Notes under the pieces: generated by a model | The model's database searches: none | The model's input: only the letters and a program-made list of their open reading frames with translations | What the model was told of the DNA's origin: nothing | Shown here: piece by piece, positions 1-5,294 of the stretch | Position numbering within the stretch: the first letter of the stretch is position 1 | Layout: every line of letters begins with the position of its first letter | Made by a program: the position numbers and the translations under genes | NCBI GenBank assembly: GCA_002406115.1 | Contig: DHNC01000010.1 | Coordinates: 6,841-31,926, forward strand | DNA length: 25,086 bases | Source: Christensenella sp. UBA4626 | GTDB taxonomy: Bacteria > Bacillota > Clostridia > Christensenellales > UBA1242 | Direction of reading: 5' to 3'

Positions 1-35
1 CGTTTAGCGATTAACAATAATTTATTTTCAAATTA

Positions 36-407
36 TTATTTAGGGCGTTTAGCGCCATATTTACTTCTACCTTGTTTACGTTTTTGAACGGCAGCAGTAT
101 CAAGAGCACCACGAACAACGTGATATCTTACACCTGGAAGGTCAGGAACACGACCACCACGAACCAACACTACGTTGTGTTCTTGCAAGTTGTGGCCTTC
201 ACCTGGGATGTAACAAGTTGTTTCTTTGCCATTAGATAAACGTACACGACAGATTTTACGTAAAGCTGAGTTTGGTTTTTTAGGTGTTGTTGTTGTAACT
301 GTTAAGCACACACCACGTTTTTGTGGGCATTCGTCCAAAAGGATTGATTGTGATTTAGCAGTTTGTTTAACACGACCCTTTCTTACCAATTGATTAACTG
401 TAGGCAT
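36..407 (-). CDS. rpsL: 30S ribosomal protein S12
   Basis: S12 sits at the decoding centre of the 30S subunit and contacts helix 44 and the A-site codon-anticodon helix. The 123 residues align along their full length with bacterial S12: PKKPNSALRK (residues 42-51, including Lys43 and Lys44), GEGHNLQEH (69-77) and the C-terminal RSKYGAKRPK. The start at 407 follows a strong GGAGG. Residue 88, Lys in E. coli (a streptomycin-resistance site), is Pro here (GGRVPDLPG, codon CCT), while the neighbouring Asp89, the site methylthiolated by RimO, is kept. The gene is the first of its own transcription unit, 780 bp downstream of rplQ; rpsG and fusA would be expected beyond the window edge but are not visible. 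Confidence 0.98.
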   Translation of the reverse strand: MPTVNQLVRKGRVKQTAKSQSILLDECPQKRGVCLTVTTTTPKKPNSALRKICRVRLSNGKETTCYIPGEGHNLQEHNVVLVRGGRVPDLPGVRYHVVRGALDTAAVQKRKQGRSKYGAKRPK

Positions 408-629
408 TTTTCCTCCTTAAAAATTTGAGATGCGGAAAGTTTTCCACATTTTTGCCACATCTGTGGCCAGTTGTTTTGAAGTTAAGCATATTTTCAAAAC
501 AAAATGCATTGCCAAGCAATGCGTGGTTGGTTTTAAACATTTTTGGCTTATTGTCACCAAATTTGTTTTTAACAAAACCAACAAAAAGCAACCTCTTCCT
601 AATGGCAAAGCAGCATTTTGCCATAGTTG
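408..629 (-). promoter_or_regulatory. structured 5' leader of rpsL
   Basis: About 220 nt lie between the predicted transcription start near 629 and rpsL. On the transcribed strand it can fold into a series of hairpins: stems 602-609/617-624 (8 bp, 7-nt loop), 526-534/574-582 (9 perfect bp, enclosing 542-546/557-561), 506-512/516-522 (7 bp), 454-458/463-467 (GCCAC/GTGGC with a 4-nt loop) and 431-438/441-448 (up to 8 bp with one G-U pair). The last stem ends close to the ribosome binding site. This looks like a regulatory leader, perhaps for autoregulation by a protein of the rpsL operon. Pairings were found by eye; no known family is recognised. Confidence 0.6.
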
Positions 630-634
630 GAACG

Positions 635-663
635 ATTATACTAAATTATGGCCACAAAGTCAA
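635..663 (-). promoter_or_regulatory. sigma-A-type promoter of rpsL
   Basis: On the minus strand a TTGACT -35 element (658-663) and a perfect TATAAT -10 element (635-640) are separated by exactly 17 bp. The predicted start is near 628-629. It lies downstream of the terminator at 921-974, so rpsL can be transcribed independently of the superoperon. Confidence 0.85.
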
Positions 664-920
664 TAGTTTTATCTATTTTCAAACCATAAAATATGCAAGT
701 TTTGCTTAACTTTTTTCTCTTTGCCGTACATAACATTGCGCTATTATGCTATCAAATTGCAACCGAAAAATCCATATCCCAAAACAACAAAAATCTTATT
801 CTTGCCATAAGCCCCTTTTATGTGAAAAATGTTCAAGCATATTATTTTTTATAGTTGGCATACATATTAAAATTTGATATTTTAATTAAAAAGAAAAGAT
901 GAATATTGTTTTTTTTTAAC
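664..920. other. intergenic stretch with no recognised gene
   Basis: AT-rich sequence between the rpsL promoter and the superoperon terminator. Both strands were read; no plausible coding region, tRNA or second convincing promoter was seen. A weak AT-only inverted repeat (ATTAAAA/TTTTAAT) lies near 868-888. Confidence 0.5.
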
Positions 921-974
921 AAAAAAAGCTTGTCTTTAAAGCGTATCCGTGTGGTTCGCTTCATCAACAAGCCT
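921..974 (-). terminator. intrinsic terminator of the ribosomal superoperon
   Basis: Stem 967-974 (AGGCTTGT on the minus strand) pairs with 926-933 (ACAAGCTT) with one G-U pair. An inner AAGCG/CGCTT stem can form in the loop, and seven U residues follow (complement of 921-927). A weaker T-run on the other side could allow some plus-strand activity. It ends transcription from rplQ about 215 nt after the stop codon. Confidence 0.75.
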
Positions 975-1008
975 TTTTAAAATTCGAATTTAAGTTTAAC
1001 CTTACCGA

Positions 1009-1077
1009 TTTGTCTTTTACTTATGCAATGCTTAAACACTGTCAGTTGGTTTGTCTTTTGCATAACTAATGCTTAAA
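1009..1077. repeat. pair of 28-bp repeats with inverted cores
   Basis: Copies at 1009-1036 and 1050-1077 share identical 10-bp arms (TTTGTCTTTT and AATGCTTAAA). The 8-bp cores are different in direct alignment (ACTTATGC and GCATAACT), but one is nearly the reverse complement of the other (7 of 8). The two cores could therefore pair as a stem in the rplQ 3' untranslated region. No known element is recognised. Confidence 0.6.
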
Positions 1078-1133
1078 TGATAAGTTAAATTGTGAGAATT
1101 ATAAAACTAGATAAGTTCAATAATTGCTGTGTT

Positions 1134-1153
1134 TTATATGATTTCTCATATAA
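1134..1153 (-). other. 3' UTR hairpin with GAAA tetraloop after rplQ
   Basis: A perfect 8-bp stem TTATATGA/TCATATAA closes a GAAA loop on the minus strand, 35 nt downstream of the rplQ stop. The GNRA loop on the transcribed strand fits an RNA role such as 3'-end stabilisation or processing. No U-tract follows, so it is not an intrinsic terminator. Confidence 0.5.
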
Positions 1154-1187
1154 TGCCTATGTCAATGTATTTCGTTGCTTTAATAAA

Positions 1188-1697
1188 TTAAATTAACTCA
1201 ATAATCGCCATTTCAGCAGCGTCGCCTTTACGAGTACCAACTTTAAGGATACGAGTGTAGCCGCCACCTTGACCAACTTCTTTTGCACGAGCAGCATATT
1301 TTGGAGCATACACGTTGAAGATTTTTTCGCAAAGTGGATTTTTGATGTTGTCGATACGTGTGAGGTAATCTGCTTTCTTTTCGCCTGGTTTACGTTCTTC
1401 CTTAACTGAGTAAGTTTTTGCCATAATTTTTCTGCGAGCAGCAAGTTTTTTAGGGCCATCGTTCATAACTTCACGAGTGGTCTTTTCACCTTTAGCGTTA
1501 ATTTGAGTTTTTGTAACTGTAACTACGTCGTCATAAGAGTTGATAGCAAGAGTCAACAATTTTTCAACATAACTTTTAAGTGATTTTGCACGAGCAACTG
1601 TTGTTTCGATTTTGCCTTTCCAAAGCAAATCTGTTGCTTGGTTACGCATAATAGCAAGTCTTTCTTCAGTAGGACGACCTAATTTTGCATTTGACAT
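1188..1697 (-). CDS. rplQ: 50S ribosomal protein L17
   Basis: L17 is a 50S protein near the exit-tunnel side of the large subunit and the usual last gene of the alpha operon. The N-terminus (KLGRPTEERLAIMRN) and C-terminus (GGYTRILKVGTRKGDAAEMAIIEL) match the family. At 169 residues it is longer than the roughly 115-130 of most bacterial L17. The extra length is a Lys-rich internal insertion at about residues 58-110. It lies 14 bp after rpoA, with a good ribosome binding site before the ATG at 1697. It is the last gene before the terminator at 921-974. Confidence 0.96.
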   Translation of the reverse strand: MSNAKLGRPTEERLAIMRNQATDLLWKGKIETTVARAKSLKSYVEKLLTLAINSYDDVVTVTKTQINAKGEKTTREVMNDGPKKLAARRKIMAKTYSVKEERKPGEKKADYLTRIDNIKNPLCEKIFNVYAPKYAARAKEVGQGGGYTRILKVGTRKGDAAEMAIIELI

Positions 1698-1711
1698 ATT
1701 ATTTGTCCTCC

Positions 1712-2668
1712 TTAATAATTTTCGTTGCCTTCAAGGACAATGCCAAGTGCTTCAAGTTTAGCGATAACTTCTTCCATAGATTTAGCACCCATGTTACGAA
1801 CTTTCATCATTTCTGCACGGCTCTTTTTAGCAAGGTCGCCGATTGTGTCGATGCCAGCACGTTTCAAGCAGTTATAACTACGAACGCTCAATTCCATTTC
1901 CTCAATAGGTTTTTCGTATAATTTTGTTTTTTCGTCTTCTTTACGAGCAACCAAGATATTCATTCCGTCCATACCTTCAACAAGTTCAACGAACATAGTT
2001 GCGTAATCGTTAAGAAGTTTAGCAGAAAGTGCAACAACTTCTTTTGCACTTACTGTGCCACGTGTTTGAACGTCAAGCACAAGTTTATCGAAGTCAAGGC
2101 TACGACCAACACGGCTTGATTGAACTTCAAAGTTAACACGTTTTACAGGAGTAAATAATGAATCGATGGCAATATAATCCACTTCATCAGAATATCCTTT
2201 GTTTTGACTAGCAGGCACGTAGCCACGACCACGGCCAACATAAAGTGTCATTTGAAGGTCAGCATCTTCGTCGATTGTGCAGATATACAAATCTGGATTT
2301 ACAACTGTGATGCCTTCTTCACACTCAATGTCTTTTGCATAAACTGTTTTAGGACCTTTAACATTCAAAGTCATTTTGCCTTTGAAGTCTTCGTCCTTGC
2401 TTTCAGTCTTAACAGCCAAAGATTTTAAATTTAAAACAATGTCTGGAACGTCTTCTGTAACGCCTTTAATTGTTGAAAATTCATGCAACACGCCTTTGAT
2501 TTTGATACCAACGACTGCTGCACCTGGAAGAGAACTTAAAAGTGTTCTGCGAAGCATATTGCCAATAGTAATACCAAAACCTTTTTCCATAGGTTCTACT
2601 GTAATCACAGCATGAGCACCATTGTCTGATTCTTCCAAAAGAATTTTTGGTTTTTCGATTTCCATCAT
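1712..2668 (-). CDS. rpoA: DNA-directed RNA polymerase subunit alpha
   Basis: The alpha subunit nucleates RNA polymerase assembly and reads UP elements and activators through its C-terminal domain. The 318 residues show the dimerising N-terminal domain (GFGITIGNMLRRTLLSSLPG near residues 31-50), a linker at about 230-250, and a helix-hairpin-helix C-terminal domain (ELSVRSYNCLKRAGI; VRNMGAKSMEEV). The Arg in VRSYNCLK corresponds to the DNA-contacting Arg265 of E. coli. Two ATGs stand in tandem; the first (2668) was chosen because AGGAG lies 8 nt upstream. It is placed between rpsD and rplQ, 14 bp from each, as in many Clostridia. Confidence 0.97.
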   Translation of the reverse strand: MMEIEKPKILLEESDNGAHAVITVEPMEKGFGITIGNMLRRTLLSSLPGAAVVGIKIKGVLHEFSTIKGVTEDVPDIVLNLKSLAVKTESKDEDFKGKMTLNVKGPKTVYAKDIECEEGITVVNPDLYICTIDEDADLQMTLYVGRGRGYVPASQNKGYSDEVDYIAIDSLFTPVKRVNFEVQSSRVGRSLDFDKLVLDVQTRGTVSAKEVVALSAKLLNDYATMFVELVEGMDGMNILVARKEDEKTKLYEKPIEEMELSVRSYNCLKRAGIDTIGDLAKKSRAEMMKVRNMGAKSMEEVIAKLEALGIVLEGNENY

Positions 2669-2682
2669 AATTATTTCTCCTA

Positions 2683-3303
2683 TTATCTTGAATAAAATTC
2701 GACAATCAAGTGTTCTTGAATGCCCAAATCAATGTCGTCACGTTCTGGTAATGCCAAAACTTTACCTGTAAGGCTTTCCATATTGAATTCAAGCCATTTT
2801 GGTGTGTTGACTTTTGTTGATTCTTTCAAAGATTTGAACATATCAAGTTCCTGTTTGCTTTCCTTAACAGCAATCACATCGCCAACTTTAACTTGGTATG
2901 AAGGGATGTTAACCTTTTTGCCATTAACTGTGATGTGACCATGGTTTACGATTTGTCTAGCTTCAGCACGAGATGAGCCCAAACCGCAACGATAAACCAC
3001 GTTGTCAAGCCTTAATTCAAGCATTTTAAGCAAAGCCCAGCCAGTAGCTTCTTTGCTAGCAGCAGCTTTTTCATAATAAATTCTAAATTGTTTTTCAAGC
3101 AAGCCATAGTTACGTCTAACTTTATTCTTTTCACGCAATTGAACACCATATTCACTGATTTTCTTTCTTGCTGTGCCATGTTGTCCTGGAACAACTGGAC
3201 GTTTGTCGAAAGCACACTTTGTCAAGCATCTTTCACCTTTCAAGAAAAGTTTGCAACCTTCTCTACGGCATTGTTTACAACTTGGACTAGTATTTTTTGC
3301 CAT
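2683..3303 (-). CDS. rpsD: 30S ribosomal protein S4 (zinc-binding type)
   Basis: S4 is a primary 16S rRNA binder that starts 30S assembly and lines the mRNA entry channel. At 206 residues it has the usual length. Cys9, Cys12, Cys26 and Cys30 form the N-terminal zinc site of the C+ type. The S4 RNA-binding domain spans about residues 94-155 (LDNVVYRCGLGSSRAEARQI). In other bacteria S4 represses its own operon by binding leader RNA (alpha operon in E. coli, rpsD leader in Bacillus). Here it lies inside the alpha cluster, 8 bp after rpsK, with no separate leader of its own; the structured gap upstream of rpsM is the obvious candidate target, which is inference. Confidence 0.97.
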   Translation of the reverse strand: MAKNTSPSCKQCRREGCKLFLKGERCLTKCAFDKRPVVPGQHGTARKKISEYGVQLREKNKVRRNYGLLEKQFRIYYEKAAASKEATGWALLKMLELRLDNVVYRCGLGSSRAEARQIVNHGHITVNGKKVNIPSYQVKVGDVIAVKESKQELDMFKSLKESTKVNTPKWLEFNMESLTGKVLALPERDDIDLGIQEHLIVEFYSR

Positions 3304-3311
3304 ATTTCCTC

Positions 3312-3701
3312 CTATAACCTTCTAGCCTTAGGTGGTCTGCATCCATTGTGGGCGATTGGAGATACGTCTTTGATCATTGTAACTTGAACACCAGCATTTC
3401 CAACTGCACGAATTGCAGATTCACGAGCCACGCCCGCACCTTTGACATATATTGCAACTTTGGTGATACCAAATGATGCAACATCTTTTAAACATGCCTC
3501 AACAGCGTCTTGTGCAGCAAATGGTGTTGTCTTTTTAGCACCACGGTTGCCACGTGCGCCAGCACTTGATTGAGCAAGAAGATTTCCTTGGCAGGTTAAA
3601 GATACGATTGTGTTGTTTGGGCCAGCCAAAATGTGAACTTCACCAGTACCATCTGGGGCTAAAAATTTCTTTTTCTTTACAACCTTTTTAGTATTAGCCA
3701 T
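3312..3701 (-). CDS. rpsK: 30S ribosomal protein S11
   Basis: S11 belongs to the 30S platform near the E site. The 129 residues include GARGNRGAKKTTPFAAQDA, VKGAGVARESAIRA and the C-terminal IAHNGCRPPKARRL, all typical. The Lys-rich N-terminus (VVKKKKF) is also usual. It lies 9 bp after rpsM and 8 bp before rpsD, each with its own ribosome binding site, consistent with translation of equimolar alpha-operon products. Confidence 0.97.
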   Translation of the reverse strand: MANTKKVVKKKKFLAPDGTGEVHILAGPNNTIVSLTCQGNLLAQSSAGARGNRGAKKTTPFAAQDAVEACLKDVASFGITKVAIYVKGAGVARESAIRAVGNAGVQVTMIKDVSPIAHNGCRPPKARRL

Positions 3702-3710
3702 TTATTCCTC

Positions 3711-4079
3711 CTACTTCTTCTTGTTTGCTATTGTCTTTTTAGGACCTTTACATGTACGAGCATTTTGCTTGCTTGATTGACCACGAACAGGCAAATGTGC
3801 AATGTGACGAAGTCCACGATAGCATCTAATTTCTTTTAATCTTTTGATGTCTAATGCAACATCTTTACGTTTTTCACCTTCAACTGTGCAGTTTGCTTCG
3901 ATGTATTTACGAATTGCTGCAATGTCGTTTTCGGTAAGGTCTTTGACACGAGTGTCAGGATTGATGCCTGTCTCTGCCAAAATTTTGTTGGAAGTGGTTC
4001 TGCCGATACCGTAGATATAGGTCAAACCAATTTCAACTCTTTTTTCATTAGGTAAATCCACACCGGATATACGAGCCAT
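3711..4079 (-). CDS. rpsM: 30S ribosomal protein S13
   Basis: S13 is in the 30S head and its C-terminal tail reaches the P-site tRNA and intersubunit bridges. The 122 residues show ARISGVDLPNEKRVEIGLTYIYGIG at the N-terminus, a helix-two-turns-helix region, and a basic tail ending KKTIANKKK. The usual NARTRKGP motif reads NARTCKGP here, a Cys in place of Arg. GGAGG lies just upstream of the ATG at 4079. Unlike its neighbours it is preceded by a 539-bp non-coding gap full of repeats and hairpins. Confidence 0.97.
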   Translation of the reverse strand: MARISGVDLPNEKRVEIGLTYIYGIGRTTSNKILAETGINPDTRVKDLTENDIAAIRKYIEANCTVEGEKRKDVALDIKRLKEIRCYRGLRHIAHLPVRGQSSKQNARTCKGPKKTIANKKK

Positions 4080-4198
4080 TTTGATTCCTCCAAATAATAA
4101 TTAGCATTTGTTAGAAATTTGCGGTACGCAAATGTTGAATTTAAAATTGATAAACTGCAAGTTTACTTGCAAAGTTTTAAAGATTTTAAATTCATCTA
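4080..4198 (-). promoter_or_regulatory. structured 5' region directly upstream of rpsM
   Basis: On the transcribed strand this stretch holds a 7-bp hairpin ATTTGCG/CGCAAAT (4117-4133, 3-nt loop) and a 6-bp hairpin TGCAAG/CTTGCA (4156-4171, 4-nt loop). Next to the ribosome binding site, 4100-4114 is a perfect 15-nt reverse complement of 4204-4218 inside repeat copy 1. That long pairing would enclose both hairpins and end about 9 nt from the GGAGG of rpsM. This is a candidate regulatory fold; no known family is recognised. Confidence 0.5.
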
Positions 4199-4294
4199 AA
4201 ATCCTAACAAATGCTAATAGGATTTTAGGTGTCTAAATATGTTAAGTGCTTGCACGAAACATATAAGTTTTCCTCAACCAGACACAAAGTTAAG
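4199..4294 (-). repeat. 96-bp direct repeat, copy 1 (two-hairpin unit)
   Basis: This copy is identical over 96 bp to 4408-4503. On the minus strand it folds into hairpin I, with outer stem GTGTCT/AGACAC (4280-4285/4229-4234), inner stem ATATGTT/AACATAT (4258-4264/4237-4243) and a GTG/CAC tip. Hairpin II has an AATCCTA/TAGGATT stem (its 3' strand runs to the 4199 edge) and an 11-nt loop TTAGCATTTGT. The loop is complementary to 4100-4114 next to the rpsM ribosome binding site. Confidence 0.85.
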
Positions 4295-4313
4295 AATTTA
4301 AAATTTGCTCTAA

Positions 4314-4382
4314 AACCCCAATCAGCATCAAAATTAGGATTTTAGGATAATTTATATGTTGAGGACAAAGTCCGATACATAT
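4314..4382 (-). repeat. diverged third copy of the two-hairpin unit
   Basis: This unit lies between the perfect repeats. It keeps the core CCTAAAATCCTA and both hairpins with changed bases. Hairpin I has ATATGT/ACATAT (4377-4382/4354-4359) with tip stem GGAC/GTCC instead of GTGC/GCAC. Hairpin II has AATCCTAA/TTGGGGTT (4334-4341/4314-4321), held by G-U pairs. Stem retention despite base changes suggests selection on RNA structure. Confidence 0.65.
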
Positions 4383-4407
4383 TTTGATTGCATTTTTATT
4401 TTACTAC

Positions 4408-4503
4408 AAATCCTAACAAATGCTAATAGGATTTTAGGTGTCTAAATATGTTAAGTGCTTGCACGAAACATATAAGTTTTCCTCAACCAGACACAAAGTT
4501 AAG
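4408..4503 (-). repeat. 96-bp direct repeat, copy 2 (two-hairpin unit)
   Basis: This is a perfect 96-bp match to 4199-4294, offset by 209 bp, and can form the same two hairpins on the minus strand. It is nearer rpmJ and therefore transcribed first. Perfect identity of non-coding DNA at this distance implies a recent duplication, gene conversion or strong constraint. Confidence 0.9.
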
Positions 4504-4527
4504 TTATTTAATTTTAGTTATTATACT

Positions 4528-4557
4528 CACAACACCAAATTGCCGCGAGGTGTTGTG
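4528..4557 (-). other. 9-bp hairpin between rpmJ and repeat copy 2
   Basis: A perfect stem CACAACACC/GGTGTTGTG (4549-4557/4528-4536) closes a 12-nt loop. On the minus strand it is followed by AGTATAATAA rather than a U-run, so it is not a standard terminator. The flanking TATAAT (4519-4526 region) lacks a matching -35 element. Confidence 0.5.
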
Positions 4558-4610
4558 CTTGTTTTCAAATTTAGATATGTATGTAAGGATAGTACTTACA
4601 AACAAAGATA

Positions 4611-4629
4611 GTCAAGGGTTAGCCTTGAC
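4611..4629 (-). other. hairpin across the rpmJ stop codon
   Basis: A 7-bp stem GTCAAGG/CCTTGAC (4623-4629/4611-4617) has a 5-nt loop that contains the rpmJ TAA stop. It is followed by TATCTTTGTTTG, only moderately U-rich. It could be a weak attenuator or a processing signal between the spc and alpha parts of the superoperon. Confidence 0.45.
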
Positions 4630-4735
4630 GTTGTTTATGTTTAGGTGATTTTGAACAGATTACCATAACTTTACCATTACGTTTGATAACCTTGCATTTT
4701 TCACAAATTGGTTTAACAGATGGACGCACCTTCAT
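4619..4735 (-). CDS. rpmJ: 50S ribosomal protein L36 (zinc-binding type)
   Basis: L36 is the smallest 50S protein and binds 23S rRNA near the GTPase-associated region. The 38 codons translate to MKVRPSVKPICEKCKV at the N-terminus and end in SPKHKQRQG. The zinc ligands are Cys11, Cys14, Cys27 and His33, the usual C+ form. AAGGAG precedes the ATG at 4735. It follows infA by 56 bp, the standard infA-rpmJ-rpsM order, and precedes the unusual 539-bp gap before rpsM. Confidence 0.97.
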   Translation of the reverse strand: MKVRPSVKPICEKCKVIKRNGKVMVICSKSPKHKQRQG

Positions 4736-4791
4736 GCTATATTTCTCCTTTTTGAGTTAAAATTAAAATTTGCAGACGTTCAGTTTTTAAG

Positions 4792-5013
4792 TTAGTTCTT
4801 GTCACGCCAAACAATTCTGCCTTTGGTCAAATCATAAGGGGTCATTTCAACTTTAACTTTGTCACCCAACAAAACACGGATTTTGTTTGTACGCAATTTG
4901 CCAGAAACATAAGCGGTTATAAAATGATTGTTCATGATTTTAACCTTGAAATTGCCGTTTGATAAAACGTCCACAATTTCACCTTCTACATCGATAACAT
5001 CTTCTTTCGACAT
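4792..5013 (-). CDS. infA: translation initiation factor IF-1
   Basis: IF-1 binds the 30S A site during initiation and supports IF-2 and IF-3. The 73 residues form the single OB-fold (S1-like) domain: GEIVDVLSNGNFKVKIMNN, then a charged stretch, then the C-terminal DLTKGRIVWRDK typical of the family. It begins 1 bp after the KOW-protein stop, with GGAG upstream within that gene's end, so the two are probably translationally coupled. Confidence 0.97.
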   Translation of the reverse strand: MSKEDVIDVEGEIVDVLSNGNFKVKIMNNHFITAYVSGKLRTNKIRVLLGDKVKVEMTPYDLTKGRIVWRDKN

Positions 5014-5014
5014 A

Positions 5015-5287
5015 CTACTCCTTTACATTTTTATATACTTTAAGCATATTATAGATTTCAGTGTCAGTGACGATTGGTGAAAGGAACTTGTTGTAGATCA
5101 TTTCATCATGCGCCAATTTCACCAAGTGTTTTGGGTTTTTTGTCTTCAATTTGTTACGAACTCGAAATCTACCATCTATTATAACAGGATATCCAATTTT
5201 GTCAATAGAAACCACTAAAAATATACGGTTTTTATCGTGTCCAGCAACCGACTTTACAATATCACCGGCTGTAAATTGATTGTTCAT
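5015..5287 (-). CDS. KOW-domain RNA-binding protein
   Basis: A small, basic 90-residue protein. The N-terminal half (FTAGDIVKSVAGHDKNRIFLVV, then YPVIIDGRFRVRNKLKTKNPKHLV) matches the KOW/L14e-like small RNA-binding proteins that Clostridia often encode between map and infA. The function is not established; the context suggests ribosome or initiation-related RNA binding. The ATG at 5287 was chosen because AGGAGAGGT lies just upstream, overlapping the map stop; an in-frame upstream start would lie inside map and lacks such a site. The remaining C-terminal 35 residues are helical-looking and show no known motif. Spacing is 7 bp from map and 1 bp to infA. Confidence 0.85.
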   Translation of the reverse strand: MNNQFTAGDIVKSVAGHDKNRIFLVVSIDKIGYPVIIDGRFRVRNKLKTKNPKHLVKLAHDEMIYNKFLSPIVTDTEIYNMLKVYKNVKE

Positions 5288-5294
5288 ACCTCTC

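Noticed and set aside
394..624. 76-codon reading frame in the rpsL leader, starting next to the predicted transcription start and ending inside rpsL
   Set aside because: No ribosome binding site, odd composition, and the frame is explained by the hairpin-rich leader. A leaderless leader peptide is conceivable but unsupported.
1081..1187. Additional promoter just downstream of rplQ (TTGACA near 1160)
   Set aside because: The nearest -10-like sequence is spaced about 21 bp away, outside the normal range, and it precedes a terminator with no gene between.
4199..4503. CRISPR array or insertion sequence as explanation for the 96-bp repeats
   Set aside because: Only two perfect copies, repeat length far above CRISPR repeats, no cas genes, no transposase and no target-site duplication seen. 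A MITE origin is still possible and is kept as a refuting test.
4519..4626. Promoter for rpsM in the rpmJ-rpsM gap (TATAAT near 4522; TTGACT near 4613)
   Set aside because: The TATAAT has no -35 match at 16-18 bp, and the TTGACT has no acceptable -10 at proper spacing.
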